Positions 35,498 to 44,608 of a stretch of 64,000 bases of DNA are shown here, piece by piece; positions within the stretch are counted from its first letter, which is position 1; each line of letters opens with the position of its first letter. The notes under the pieces were generated by a model. It was not told the origin of the DNA. It saw nothing but the letters and a program-made list of their open reading frames with translations, and did no database searches. The stretch is taken from the NCBI RefSeq assembly GCF_015461805.1, contig NZ_JACVZE010000006.1, positions 359,336 through 423,335 on the forward strand. The letters are read 5' to 3'. A program made the translations under genes and the position numbers. Source of the DNA: Pseudomonas pisciculturae (GTDB taxonomy: Bacteria > Pseudomonadota > Gammaproteobacteria > Pseudomonadales > Pseudomonadaceae).

Positions 35498-35708
35498 AGC
35501 ATTTCTTTAGAGTCCAGGGCACTGCAAGAGCATCTCGGCATCGCGCGATCGATGCCTGGATCATAGGCTTGTTGTGCCCCGGACACAGACTGCAATCTCA
35601 TCTATTGACGCGGTTGCTTTAAATAAAAGCACGCGTTTTCAGATAGGTAGACTAGTAAGAGAAGACCCGTTTCCCCTCGACGTCTCCTTGATTGTCTTCG
35701 CTATACCG

Positions 35709-36989
35709 CTAGCTTTCCTTATCATGCGTCGCGCTCCTCCTCAAGAGGTCCAGGTAGTTCGCCCACTGTTGGGCGGCCTCCCGGCGCTGCGCCAATAGTT
35801 GTGCACGCGCATACACCGCGCCAAGCGCCCCAGGCATTCGGTGGGACAACGACAGTTCGAGCACAATAGGATCGATACCCAAGTGCTCGTGGGCAATGGT
35901 TCGGTAGGTAGCGCGAAAACCGTGAGCGGTGATGGCATATTCTGGCCAGATATGCTGAAAGGACTTGAGCATGGAGGTCGGGTTAATGGGGCGACCAGGA
36001 TAGATAGGGGAGCCGAACACCCAGCCTTTGCCTTCTTCATCCACCACGCGGGTTCTACTTAGTTCGCGCAATAGGACCAAGGCTTGTTCGGGCAACGGTA
36101 CGATGTGTTTGCTCTTGTCCAGGTGTTGGGTCTTGCTCACCACGTATCGCCAATCCGCCCCAATCAGATCGACATCTTCCCAGCGCATCTGGGCGAGTTC
36201 GCCGGGGCGCACGGGTAACATCACCAGCAGACGCATTGCGGTCGCAACGCTGCCGTCGTTGCAGTCATCCAAGCGCAGAAGAAGCCGGCCCAGGTCAGCC
36301 GGCCTTTCGATCGCCGGGTTGCTGGTGACGATGTGGCGGATCTTCAATTCCTCGATGTTGCTGAGCGCCACGTTACGCTCCACCCAGCCGCGCCCTTCGG
36401 CGAAACCCAGCACGGCACGGATGAGGGTGCGCACGCGCCGGGCCATGGCCATGGTGCGCTGACGACGCAGCTCGGTGATGATCGCGGTGATGTGCTCCAG
36501 CTTGATCTGGCTGACCGGCTGCTTGCCAATGGCAGGCAAGATGTGGTTTTTCAGCGCTCCGCGAAACCCTGCGATGGATTTGGTCACCAGATCGGCGGAC
36601 TTGAATGCCAGCCATTGCTCGGCGACGTAAGCGAAGGTGCGCTCTTCGTTGACCAGCTGTGCTTCGATCTTGGCGGTCTTGGCCTTGAGGGGGGCGGTGT
36701 GGTTGGCCACGTCACGGCGTGCACCGCGGGCAATATCGCGCGCCTCTTTCAGTCCGATGTCGGGATAGGCACCGATCGAGAAACGGTTCTCCTTGCCGTG
36801 CAGCCGATATTTCAACCGCCAGAACTTAGAAGGGTTTTTTCCAGCCTTGCTCGACGGCCTCACCTCCAAATAGAGGCCAGGTACTTCGCCGTCGGCGTGC
36901 TTGCCCGGTTCAGTCAGCGTGCGGATGAAGGCGTCGCTGAGTTTTCGTTTGAAAACGACTGCATTTTCTGAGGGCATCGGTGGGGGCAT
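35709..36989 (-). CDS. P4-type tyrosine recombinase (integrase)
   Basis: The 426-residue integrase has the P4-type N-terminal arm-binding domain ('KRKLSDAFIRTL', 'GEVPGLYLEVRPS', 'SIGAYPDIGLKEARD'), a central core-binding domain, and a catalytic domain with Arg in 'LPVRPGELAQMRWEDV', the His-x2-Arg box in 'TAHGFRATYRT', and 'LSHRMPGALGAVYAR' carrying the nucleophilic Tyr. All catalytic residues I can check are present, so it appears intact. The start is an ATG at 36989 or 36977. No other phage, excisionase or cargo gene lies beside it, and no tRNA is in the flanks. It is an orphan remnant or a minimal island. Confidence 0.9.
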   Translation of the reverse strand: MPPPMPSENAVVFKRKLSDAFIRTLTEPGKHADGEVPGLYLEVRPSSKAGKNPSKFWRLKYRLHGKENRFSIGAYPDIGLKEARDIARGARRDVANHTAPLKAKTAKIEAQLVNEERTFAYVAEQWLAFKSADLVTKSIAGFRGALKNHILPAIGKQPVSQIKLEHITAIITELRRQRTMAMARRVRTLIRAVLGFAEGRGWVERNVALSNIEELKIRHIVTSNPAIERPADLGRLLLRLDDCNDGSVATAMRLLVMLPVRPGELAQMRWEDVDLIGADWRYVVSKTQHLDKSKHIVPLPEQALVLLRELSRTRVVDEEGKGWVFGSPIYPGRPINPTSMLKSFQHIWPEYAITAHGFRATYRTIAHEHLGIDPIVLELSLSHRMPGALGAVYARAQLLAQRREAAQQWANYLDLLRRSATHDKES

Positions 36990-37038
36990 CCTTTTTAAGG
37001 AACCGAAATTTGCCCCCAATTATGCCCCCACCTGCCTC

Positions 37039-37129
37039 GGAACTCAGTGGATTCAGATAAACGGCAGTGGACCTACCAAGGCTATAACCCGTTGTTATAA
37101 ATGGTTTTTTGGAACTCAGTGGAATTCAG
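37039..37129. repeat. Direct repeats upstream of the integrase gene
   Basis: GGAACTCAGTGGATTCAG (37039-37056) recurs as GGAACTCAGTGGAATTCAG (37111-37129), with one inserted base and 72 bp between starts. Between them lie TATAAC and GTTATA arms (about 37083-37099). Paired repeats next to an integrase start fit arm-type integrase sites or an attachment region. Confidence 0.55.
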
Positions 37130-38044
37130 TTACAAACTCTCGGGGTCCCCGAAAAACATCTGAATCCGCGACCGCAACCACCGCTCCCCCGGATCATTGT
37201 CCTGAGACCCACGCCAAGCCATATGCAACTCAAACGAACGTACCGGCATGGGTGGCTCTTCGGCGCGCAAGCCGCCGGCTGCCGTCAATGCCTCGGCGGC
37301 ATAGTCCGGCACGATGGCAACGATATCGGTGCCTGCCAGCAAGGTTCCCAGGCCATTGAACTGCGGCACAGCCAACACCACATGCCGCTTGCGGTCGAGT
37401 TTCTCCAGTTCTTCGTCGATAAATCCGCTCAAGTCCCCGGCAAACGATACCAGCGCGTGGGGGCGGGCGCAGAAGTCGTCCAGGCTCAGGGCGCCGGGTA
37501 CGCTGTCGGCGCGCAGCACTTTCGGTACGCTGCGGCGCAGCAGTTTGCGCTTGGCGTTGGCCGGCAAGTCGGCGGTGTAGCTGACGCCGATGGAGATTTC
37601 GCCGGAGGCCAGCAAGCTTGGCATCAGGATGTAATTGACGCGGCGCACCACCAGCACAATGCCGGGCGCTTCGGCACGCAGGCGTTTGAGCAGTTGGGGC
37701 AGCAGGGCGAATTCGACATCATCGGACAGGCCGATACGGAACACGGCGGTGCTGGTGGCCGGGTCAAACTCGGCGGCGCGGCTGACGGCGGTGGAAATCG
37801 AGTCCAGGGCCGGGGAGAGCAGGGCAAAGATCTCTACGGCGCGCGCCGAAGGCTCCATGCTGCGACCGGTGCGCACAAACAACGGGTCGTCAAACAGGCC
37901 GCGCAGGCGTGACAATGCTGCACTGATCGCCGGCTGGCCAAGGAACAATTTCTCGGCGGCGCGGGTCACACTGCGCTCATGCATCAAGGTTTCGAATACG
38001 ATCAAGAGGTTAAGGTCGACACGACGCAGGTCGTTACGGTTCAT
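37130..38044 (-). CDS. LysR-family transcriptional regulator
   Basis: The 304-residue protein starts at the ATG at 38044, with AGGA 7 nt upstream. The DNA-binding domain opens 'MNRNDLRRVDLNLLIVFETL', followed by 'ERSVTRAAEKLFLGQPAISA' and 'LSRLRGLFDDPLFVRTGR'; this is the NodD/PnbR-like subclass. The C-terminal domain binds an unknown co-inducer. It is divergent from the alcohol-dehydrogenase-like gene at 38292 (247-bp spacer), its probable target. Confidence 0.9.
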   Translation of the reverse strand: MNRNDLRRVDLNLLIVFETLMHERSVTRAAEKLFLGQPAISAALSRLRGLFDDPLFVRTGRSMEPSARAVEIFALLSPALDSISTAVSRAAEFDPATSTAVFRIGLSDDVEFALLPQLLKRLRAEAPGIVLVVRRVNYILMPSLLASGEISIGVSYTADLPANAKRKLLRRSVPKVLRADSVPGALSLDDFCARPHALVSFAGDLSGFIDEELEKLDRKRHVVLAVPQFNGLGTLLAGTDIVAIVPDYAAEALTAAGGLRAEEPPMPVRSFELHMAWRGSQDNDPGERWLRSRIQMFFGDPESL

Positions 38045-38291
38045 CTTGTGTCCTGGAAGAGTCAGCGAACTTGACGAGAGCAGCCACTTAGCAACAATGA
38101 CCGGCATGAATCTTACGGGGAAAGGCTGTTACTCTGCACAGGTAAATTGATTTTTCCTACGATACTTGAGGTCTGTTCCTCAGATGCGGAATCAATGGCA
38201 GGCATGTTGACTATTAATGGCGACCGATGGCCTTAGCCGCAAAGCCCAGATAGAGTTCATGGCATTAGAGGTTACTTTGACGAGGTTTGCG

Positions 38292-39314
38292 ATGTCCCGC
38301 ACGATCCGTTTTCACAAGTTTGGTCCGGCCGAGGTGCTCAAGTGCGAAGAGCATGCAGCCGCGTTGCCCGCACCGGGCGAAGTGCAGGTGCGTGTCGAGG
38401 CGATTGGCATCAGTTGGTACGACATTTTGTGGCGTCAAAACCTGGCGTCGTCCCATGCACGCTTGCCGTCGGGCCTTGGCCATGAAATGGCGGGGGTTGT
38501 AGTTGCAGTAGGCGACGGCGTGGATGATTTGGCAGTGGGCGATAAAGTGGCCAGTTTTCCGGCCGAGAGCCCGAACGATTACCCGGTGTATGGCGAACAG
38601 ATCGTCTTGCCCCGCTCGGCCCTGACCCGTTACCCGGACGTCTTGAGCCCGATTCAAGCCAGCGTGCACTACACGCCGCTGCTGATTGCCTACTTTGCAT
38701 ACGTGGACCTGGCTCGGGTAAAACCCGGGCAGTTTGCCCTGGTGACCGACGCCAGCCACTGTGCCGGCCCGTCGTTTGTGCAACTGGGTAAAGCCCTGGG
38801 TGTGCGAGTCATTGCCGCGACCAAAGACAGTGCCGAGCGTGAGTACCTGCTCTCCCTGGGCGCAGAAAAGGTCATCGTCACCGAAGAACAGGACCTGTTG
38901 ATGCAAATCAACAAGTTCACCGAAAACCGTGGCGTCGATGTAGTGTTCGATGGCTTGGGCGGCCCGCAGATGTCGTTGCTCGGTGATGTGCTGGCGCCCC
39001 GTGGCAGTCTGGTGCTGTACGGTCTGCAGGGCGGCAACCAGACTCCGTTCCCAGCGTGTGCGGCGTTCCAGAAGAATATTCAGTTCTTTGTACACTGTAT
39101 TGGCAACTTCACCGGTAAACCGGAGCTGGGCATTATCCAGGACCAGGTCGCCTTGCAGCGGGCGCTGCGAGACATCAACCAGCTGACGGCTGACGGTGTG
39201 TTGGCACCGCTGAAAACGACGGTCTTCCCATTCAGCCAATTCGTGGAAGCCCATCGTTACATGGATGAATGCCCGTGCCGTGAGCGCGTAGCGTTGAAGG
39301 TTGAAGCTGTTTAG
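38292..39314 (+). CDS. Zinc-type alcohol dehydrogenase/quinone oxidoreductase-like protein (MDR family)
   Basis: The 340-residue product starts at the ATG at 38292, with GAGG 7 nt upstream. The GroES-like domain has 'LPSGLGHEMAGVVVAVGDGV', where His-Glu is the usual zinc pair. The Cys normally found in the preceding 'CGTD' box is replaced ('ISWYDILW'), so catalytic zinc is unlikely and the protein resembles quinone oxidoreductases. The Rossmann domain has 'GVRVIAATKDSAEREYLLSL' and 'GVDVVFDGLGGPQ'. It probably reduces an enone or quinone with NADPH. It is divergent from a LysR regulator. The substrate is unknown. Confidence 0.86.
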   Translation: MSRTIRFHKFGPAEVLKCEEHAAALPAPGEVQVRVEAIGISWYDILWRQNLASSHARLPSGLGHEMAGVVVAVGDGVDDLAVGDKVASFPAESPNDYPVYGEQIVLPRSALTRYPDVLSPIQASVHYTPLLIAYFAYVDLARVKPGQFALVTDASHCAGPSFVQLGKALGVRVIAATKDSAEREYLLSLGAEKVIVTEEQDLLMQINKFTENRGVDVVFDGLGGPQMSLLGDVLAPRGSLVLYGLQGGNQTPFPACAAFQKNIQFFVHCIGNFTGKPELGIIQDQVALQRALRDINQLTADGVLAPLKTTVFPFSQFVEAHRYMDECPCRERVALKVEAV

Positions 39315-39451
39315 CGCGTAGGAATATTCTCAAACGAGTATTCCTTGCCGCTGGCGCATGGGGCAAATGCGCCATTTGACAGGGCTGAACTCTCCTGACT
39401 CGCCCGCTGCCTGGCTGGCACCTTCCCCCCTTGAATCCTGACGTTTGTGCT

Positions 39452-39483
39452 GACGCCGCCCTGAATTCCAGTGCGGCGTCTTT
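39452..39483 (+). terminator. Terminator-like hairpin after the oxidoreductase gene
   Basis: GACGCCGC (39452-39459) and GCGGCGTC (39473-39480) form a perfect 8-bp stem with a 13-nt loop, followed by TTTGT. The U-run is short. Confidence 0.6.
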
Positions 39484-39608
39484 GTATGTGCAGGTTTTGT
39501 GCACTGGCCGTTATTCATCTGCACTGGTTTTCGGTCCGGTTCTGTGTCTATTAATCATTGTTCCAGCGCTGATAATTGCGCCTTCACTTTCATCTCAAGG
39601 ACTGAGCA

Positions 39609-39731
39609 ATGATTGACTCTCTGACACTGCAGTTACGAGTGCTTGGAACTAATCTGGGGCGTTTATGTAGGGCCCGGGAAATAGGTGTGCCGATAAAAAG
39701 CGTCAATCCAATAAATTGGAAAGTTGATTGA
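39609..39731 (+). CDS. Possible small protein of 40 residues
   Basis: An ATG at 39609 has AAGGA 8 nt upstream and opens a 40-codon frame beginning MIDSLTLQLRVLGTNLGRLC and ending at the TGA at 39729-39731. It is basic, with a hydrophobic start. I recognise no family. It lies alone in the gene-poor stretch, and there is no direct proof that it is translated. Confidence 0.28.
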   Translation: MIDSLTLQLRVLGTNLGRLCRAREIGVPIKSVNPINWKVD

Positions 39732-40019
39732 TCTATGTGTCAGACGCTTCTTTGAATAGTTGGATAAGAGTGCGTAAGAGAATGTCGGAAAAGTCCTAGG
39801 GGGCGTGATGCGGGGCTGCTGCGCCTTGTAGATACGCCGGTTTGTGCGCCCTGTGACTTGATCGTGAGCCGAACTTCTACGTGCCGTTTTGTTGTGCGGT
39901 GCTAGTGTTCTAGTTGTCGGCGCACACGCCGATACGCACATTTCTTACACGCGTGATAGGTCGGGCAACTCCTGTTGGCAGTTGCTCGAAACTGATATTT
40001 CAACTCAGGTAGTAGAACG

Positions 40020-41444
40020 ATGAGCACTATTCACGAACAGGCTATGAATTATGTTTACCAGCAAGTTCTGCAACGTTTGATCGGTCACTTTAATCGTGAA
40101 GAGCGAACGGCACTTCAATTGTTGATCCAGCGAATTGTGGTGGCGGCGGGAGGTATGGAACAAGTTGGGGACTACAAAGTGCTGGTGGCCCATGGCGGGG
40201 GAGAGGTCAGCAGCTACACGCTGGCACTGATACGTGCTGCGCAACTGACGATTGCTGGTCGAGCCCCGCGCACCTTTCACTTGCGGGTTGCGACGCTGCG
40301 GTACGCGGGTATGGCCGAAGGCAGGCTCGACGACCTCAATCAAGCGTATGGCCGCTTGTTTCTCCACGACGACCCAAGGGTTGAGCTACTGATGGTGGAA
40401 AACCAGGAAGTGCTGCCCTTTAACCACCTGCGGCCAACCTCCAACGTCGGTCGGGAAATAAGTCAGCGAAATAGGTTGATGGTCGGTCATCTGAGTTCCG
40501 GCGACTGCCGCGCGACCCTATGCAGTGATGTGTACCTGGCGCTTGGCGATTTCTACCAGAGGGTCACTACTTACAGCGGGGGCGTTCATTTACTTGTCAG
40601 CGGTGACTCCCCGCGTAAACAGAGCCAGTTGCTTGCCTGGCTGAAAAAAGCGGCGCAAGGCGCCGGGGTCGTCACTGCCAAGGGCTGGCCTTCGTCACTC
40701 ACAGGGTTGTTTGCTCGCATGGACGAGTGGAGCGTCGGCTGTTACCGAGACATATACGGTGAACACTACGTGCCGAACGATAACCCCAGCAGGGCCAGCC
40801 ATCGCCACTTGGCCTATATCGGAATTGCCGATCTGCTGGACGCCATTGATCTACCGGCATCCACCTTGCTTGCCGAGTTCATGGCGTATACACCCGACCC
40901 TTTGGGCTTTCACTTCAGCCATCCGTCTTACTCCAACCCCTTGCTGATGGCCCACCTGCGTGGCCTGCAGGCCCAATGTCTGCGTGACCTGGATTATGCA
41001 GAGGGCGTGCAGGATTTCATCCTGCAGGCTGCCCCGTATCTGCGCCGTCTGAATATGCCTGAGGAGTTGCTTGTGCAGGGCATGAGCCGCGAGGGGCGGG
41101 TTTCTTCCAGCGCCTACGCGCAGCAGTTCTTTGGTTTGGATGAAACCCAATTGACCTGTCTGCTGTTCTCGCCGTTTATCCATCATGGCGAGCGGCTGGA
41201 AGGTTTTTTGCGCCAATGCCACCCGGGCATGCTGGTGGCCCTCCCCGAATTGCACAAGGTATTGCAGGGCCAGTCGAGCGCCGAGATGCTGCAACAGTGG
41301 GCCACCGACACCAGCGGCTTGCCGATGAGCTTGTTACAGCACCTCTACCGTAAGCGTCCGCTGGTCAGCATGGGCAGGAAGGTGCCCGGTGCAGACCCTT
41401 TGGTGCAAGGCAGTGTGCACGCCTGTCAATTGTCCGAGCGATGA
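40020..41444 (+). CDS. Unrecognised 474-residue protein paired with a MocR-like regulator
   Basis: I do not recognise a family. The product appears soluble and has no signal peptide or clear membrane segment. Notable stretches are 'VLVAHGGGEVSSYTLALIRA', 'RTFHLRVATLRYAGMAEGRL', 'SGGVHLLVSGDSPRKQSQLL', and several conserved-looking His and Trp ('HFSHPSYSNPLLMAHLRGL', 'SPFIHHGERL'). The 'LLVSGDS' and 'AHGGG' segments suggest an alpha/beta fold, but no catalytic motif is convincing. Its stop overlaps the start of the next gene (ATGA at 41441), so the two proteins are made together. A hairpin (39965-39985) lies in its leader. The composition is ordinary, with no clear sign of recent transfer. Confidence 0.75.
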   Translation: MSTIHEQAMNYVYQQVLQRLIGHFNREERTALQLLIQRIVVAAGGMEQVGDYKVLVAHGGGEVSSYTLALIRAAQLTIAGRAPRTFHLRVATLRYAGMAEGRLDDLNQAYGRLFLHDDPRVELLMVENQEVLPFNHLRPTSNVGREISQRNRLMVGHLSSGDCRATLCSDVYLALGDFYQRVTTYSGGVHLLVSGDSPRKQSQLLAWLKKAAQGAGVVTAKGWPSSLTGLFARMDEWSVGCYRDIYGEHYVPNDNPSRASHRHLAYIGIADLLDAIDLPASTLLAEFMAYTPDPLGFHFSHPSYSNPLLMAHLRGLQAQCLRDLDYAEGVQDFILQAAPYLRRLNMPEELLVQGMSREGRVSSSAYAQQFFGLDETQLTCLLFSPFIHHGERLEGFLRQCHPGMLVALPELHKVLQGQSSAEMLQQWATDTSGLPMSLLQHLYRKRPLVSMGRKVPGADPLVQGSVHACQLSER

Positions 41445-42847
41445 CACTGCGCGCAGAGCGGCAGGCAGATTTCGCCTATCAGGCGGTCTACCGCTACATG
41501 ATCAACCTGATTAACGAAGTCAGCACGGATGCCCGAGTAAAGCTGCCATCCCTGCGGCAACTGTCGGGGCGCCTGAATGTGTCGATCTCGACGATCCAGT
41601 ACGCCTATTCATTGTTGGAGAAGGAGGGCAGGGTCTATTCGGTCGCCAAGTCGGGCTATTACGCCTGGCCCCTCTCGGCAAGCACGCAGGCTTGGGCCAC
41701 CGGTGACTTGCTTGACCGGGTCTATGCGGCGGCACGGCGCCCCGACATGTTGGTGCTCAGCGGTGATGAGCCTGCGCTTCTGGCTTCGCTGGACGGCACA
41801 CTGCTGCGCCTGGAGCGGGAACTGGTGCGCCAGTACCCGCATCAGTTACAACCGTGGTCACAACCTTGTGGTGTCTGGGAATTGCGCGCAGCGCTGGCGG
41901 CCCGTTATACATCGTCTCCCACGCGCTGCTGGCACGCCGATGACGTTTATTTGGGGGCCGACCTGCGCGGTGTTCTGGACATCCTCGTCGAAGTCTTCGG
42001 CTTAAAAGGGACTACAGTGATTGTGGAATCTCCCTGCGATTGGCTGATACTGCGCCTGCTCGAGAGCGCGGGGGTACGCATCATCGAATTGCCCTGGACG
42101 CCGGAAGGGCGCCTGGACCTGGCGACTTTTGACCGTCTGATGAGCGCTGAGCCGATACACATGGTGCTGCTGTCATCTACGGTCAGCCAGCCATCAGGGG
42201 GCGCCTTGTCAGCTCACGAGCGCGTGGCCGTCGCGCAAATGCTGGATCAACACGGTTGCTGGCTATTGGAAAACGACACCTTTGGCGAACTGGCTGTTAA
42301 AGAACCGCAGACCGCGCTGCGCGAATTGGTAAACCCTGATCGGTTGGTGGTTTTTTCCTCATTTGAGAAAGTATTGGGCTCGGAAGCACCTTTCGGTTAT
42401 TTGCTCTCTCGGCGCATGAGCAGTGAATTGCAGCGCCAGTTTCTGCTGCGTGCCTTTCGTTTGTCGTCAATCCGCCAACGTGCAATTGCCCGCCTTTATC
42501 AAAGCGGGCGAATCGACCAGCACCTGCGTGCACTGCGCCTGCACCTGCGCCAGCAAACCGAGGAAATGAGCCAGCGCCTGAGCCAGCACCTGGGAGATCG
42601 AGTGGCCTATCGTGCACCCACTGCAGGAGCGGCGTTTTGGCTGCGCTCCACACGGGCGGTGGACATGCGCCAGGTATTTCAGCGGATGCTTGCCCAGCAG
42701 GTGGTGATTGCACCGGGGGAGTTGTTCAGCGTCAGTGGCCTTCACCAGCAGCACTTGCGCTTGAGCCACACGTCTGAGGGGCAACCGAACCTGGATGTTG
42801 CCTTGGCTGCCCTTAGCGAAGCGCTTCGCCAGGCTCAGATCGCTTAG
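41441..42847 (+). CDS. MocR/PdxR-like regulator (GntR winged helix fused to aminotransferase fold)
   Basis: The 468-residue product has a GntR winged helix at about residues 10-75 ('KLPSLRQLSGRLNVSISTIQ', 'YSLLEKEGRVYSVAKSGYY') followed by a fold-type I aminotransferase domain. The PLP lysine is Lys310 in 'SSFEKVLGSEAPFGYLLS', where classical MocR proteins have SFSK. The usual PLP-contact motif is changed to 'LENDTFGEL', and 'SSTVSQPSGG' replaces the common PSHQFP motif. It may bind PLP or an amino compound without catalysis. Its target is unknown; the overlapping 474-residue gene is the only obvious partner. Confidence 0.85.
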   Translation: MTLRAERQADFAYQAVYRYMINLINEVSTDARVKLPSLRQLSGRLNVSISTIQYAYSLLEKEGRVYSVAKSGYYAWPLSASTQAWATGDLLDRVYAAARRPDMLVLSGDEPALLASLDGTLLRLERELVRQYPHQLQPWSQPCGVWELRAALAARYTSSPTRCWHADDVYLGADLRGVLDILVEVFGLKGTTVIVESPCDWLILRLLESAGVRIIELPWTPEGRLDLATFDRLMSAEPIHMVLLSSTVSQPSGGALSAHERVAVAQMLDQHGCWLLENDTFGELAVKEPQTALRELVNPDRLVVFSSFEKVLGSEAPFGYLLSRRMSSELQRQFLLRAFRLSSIRQRAIARLYQSGRIDQHLRALRLHLRQQTEEMSQRLSQHLGDRVAYRAPTAGAAFWLRSTRAVDMRQVFQRMLAQQVVIAPGELFSVSGLHQQHLRLSHTSEGQPNLDVALAALSEALRQAQIA

Positions 42848-42951
42848 CGAGTGAAATTTCTCTTTCTGACGTAGGATCTATAACGTCGCGCAGCAGTCGA
42901 ACTCTCAGTAAACTGCCATTTTTTCCGATTCCTTCTTTCCGAGGTTCATGC

Positions 42952-44595
42952 ATGACAATCAGTCCTTTTGCGGGCAAGCCGGCGCCAGCCCAGTTGCTGG
43001 TGGATATCCCGCGACTGGTCACGGCCTACTACACTGGCCAGCCTGATGCAGCGATCTCCACCCAGCGTGTAGCTTTTGGTACTTCTGGCCACCGTGGCAG
43101 CTCATTCGAGCTGAGCTTTAACGAATGGCACGTACTCGCCATCAGCCAAGCGATTTGCCTGTACCGCGAAGCCCAAGGCATCAATGGCCCGCTGTTTGTT
43201 GGCCTGGACACTCACGCGTTGTCCACGCCAGCCGGTGCCAGCGCCCTGGAAGTACTGGCCGCCAACGGTGTGCACGTCATGCTGGCCGAAGGCGATGAAT
43301 ACACGCCGACCCCGGCAATTTCCCACGCCATCATTTGCTACAACCGTGGCCGCACCACGGGCCTGGCCGACGGTATCGTTATTACCCCGTCCCACAACCC
43401 GCCACAAAGCGGCGGCTACAAGTACAACCCACCCAATGGCGGCCCGGCCGATACCCACGTCACCAAGTGGATCGAAGCCAAGGCCAATGAACTGCTGGCC
43501 AACAAACTGGCCGGGGTTAAACGCATCACACACGCCCAGGCGCTCAAGGCCGACACCACCCGCCGCCATGACTACCTCAACAGCTATGTGGCCGACCTGG
43601 TCAATGTGATCGACATGGACGCCATCCGCAGCGCCGACCTGCGTCTTGGCGTAGACCCGCTGGGCGGAGCAGGGGTGCGCTACTGGTCGGCGATTGCCGA
43701 GCATTACCGCCTGAACCTGGACGTGGTGAACACCGAAGTCGATTCGACCTTCCGCTTCATGAGTGTCGACTGGGACGGTCAGATCCGCATGGACCCATCG
43801 TCCAGCTATGCGATGCAAGGTTTGATCGGCCTCAAGGACCGTTTCGACGTGGCTTTCGCGTGCGACCCAGACCACGACCGCCACGGCATCGTGACGCCCT
43901 CCGGTGGCCTGCTTGCACCGAACAACTACTTGGCGGTGTCCATCGATTACCTGTTCCAAAACCGCCCCGAGTGGCGCGCCGATGCAGCCGTGGGCAAGAC
44001 CGTGGTCAGCAGCGGCTTGATCGATCGGGTGGCCGCACGTATCGGCCGTCGCTTGTACGAAGTGCCGGTAGGTTTTAAATGGTTCGCCGACGGCCTGTTC
44101 GAAGGCTCGTTGGGCTTTGGCGGTGAAGAAAGCGCCGGTGCTTCGTTTCTGCGTAAGGACGGTACCGTGTGGAGCACCGACAAGGACGGCCTGATTCCTG
44201 CGCTCTTGGCGGCAGAAATGACCTCACGCAAAGGCCAGGACCCGAGCCAGATCTACCGTGGCCTGACCGACGCCTTGGGTGAGCCGTTTGCCATTCGTGT
44301 CGACGCCAAGGCCACGCCCGCGCAGAAAGCACTGCTGGGCAAGCTGTCGCCTGAGCAGGTGACGTCCACCCAACTGGCGGGGGAAAGCATCCAGCAGATT
44401 CTCAGCCACGCGCCGGGCAATAACCAGGCAATTGGCGGCTTGAAAGTCATGACCGAAAACGGTTGGTTCGCTGCGCGACCTTCGGGTACCGAGGACATCT
44501 ACAAGATCTACGCCGAGAGCTTTATCGGTGAAGATCACCTCAAGCAGTTGGTGGAAGAGGCGCAAGTCCTGGTAGACGGCGCAATTTCCCAGTAA
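42952..44595 (+). CDS. pgm: Alpha-D-glucose phosphate-specific phosphoglucomutase
   Basis: The 547-residue enzyme interconverts glucose-1-phosphate and glucose-6-phosphate. It has the phosphoserine loop 'ITPSHNPPQSGGYKYNPPNG', the metal loop 'DPDHDRHGIV', the sugar loop 'GGEESAGASFLR' and the phosphate-binding 'RPSGTEDIYKIYAES'. The length equals that of E. coli Pgm. The ATG at 42952 has GAGG 8 nt upstream, and TATAAC at 42879-42884 may be the -10 box. It feeds UDP-glucose and glycogen/trehalose synthesis. No related sugar genes are next to it, and it ends in a REP element. Confidence 0.96.
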   Translation: MTISPFAGKPAPAQLLVDIPRLVTAYYTGQPDAAISTQRVAFGTSGHRGSSFELSFNEWHVLAISQAICLYREAQGINGPLFVGLDTHALSTPAGASALEVLAANGVHVMLAEGDEYTPTPAISHAIICYNRGRTTGLADGIVITPSHNPPQSGGYKYNPPNGGPADTHVTKWIEAKANELLANKLAGVKRITHAQALKADTTRRHDYLNSYVADLVNVIDMDAIRSADLRLGVDPLGGAGVRYWSAIAEHYRLNLDVVNTEVDSTFRFMSVDWDGQIRMDPSSSYAMQGLIGLKDRFDVAFACDPDHDRHGIVTPSGGLLAPNNYLAVSIDYLFQNRPEWRADAAVGKTVVSSGLIDRVAARIGRRLYEVPVGFKWFADGLFEGSLGFGGEESAGASFLRKDGTVWSTDKDGLIPALLAAEMTSRKGQDPSQIYRGLTDALGEPFAIRVDAKATPAQKALLGKLSPEQVTSTQLAGESIQQILSHAPGNNQAIGGLKVMTENGWFAARPSGTEDIYKIYAESFIGEDHLKQLVEEAQVLVDGAISQ

Positions 44596-44608
44596 TCGCG
44601 CAAAGCAA

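Larger units (their letters stand above)
39315..40019. other. 705-bp gene-poor intergenic stretch
   Basis: This stretch holds a hairpin after the oxidoreductase gene, one small open frame with a good ribosome-binding site (39609-39731), and short dyads: GGAATA/TATTCC at 39321-39344, CCAAT/ATTGG at 39708-39719, TCGGCG/CGCCGA at 39917-39932, and GCAACT/AGTTGC at 39965-39985 just before the next gene. The octamer TGCACTGG occurs twice near 39500 and 39520. It is AT-richer than the flanking genes. I see no tRNA or known riboswitch. Confidence 0.6.

Noticed and set aside
35498..35708. tRNA or attachment site downstream of the integrase
   Set aside because: I found no tRNA fold and no repeat shared with the region upstream of the integrase.
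39663..39941. 92-codon minus-strand frame in the gene-poor stretch
   Set aside because: It has no good ribosome-binding site and a low-complexity composition; it is probably chance.
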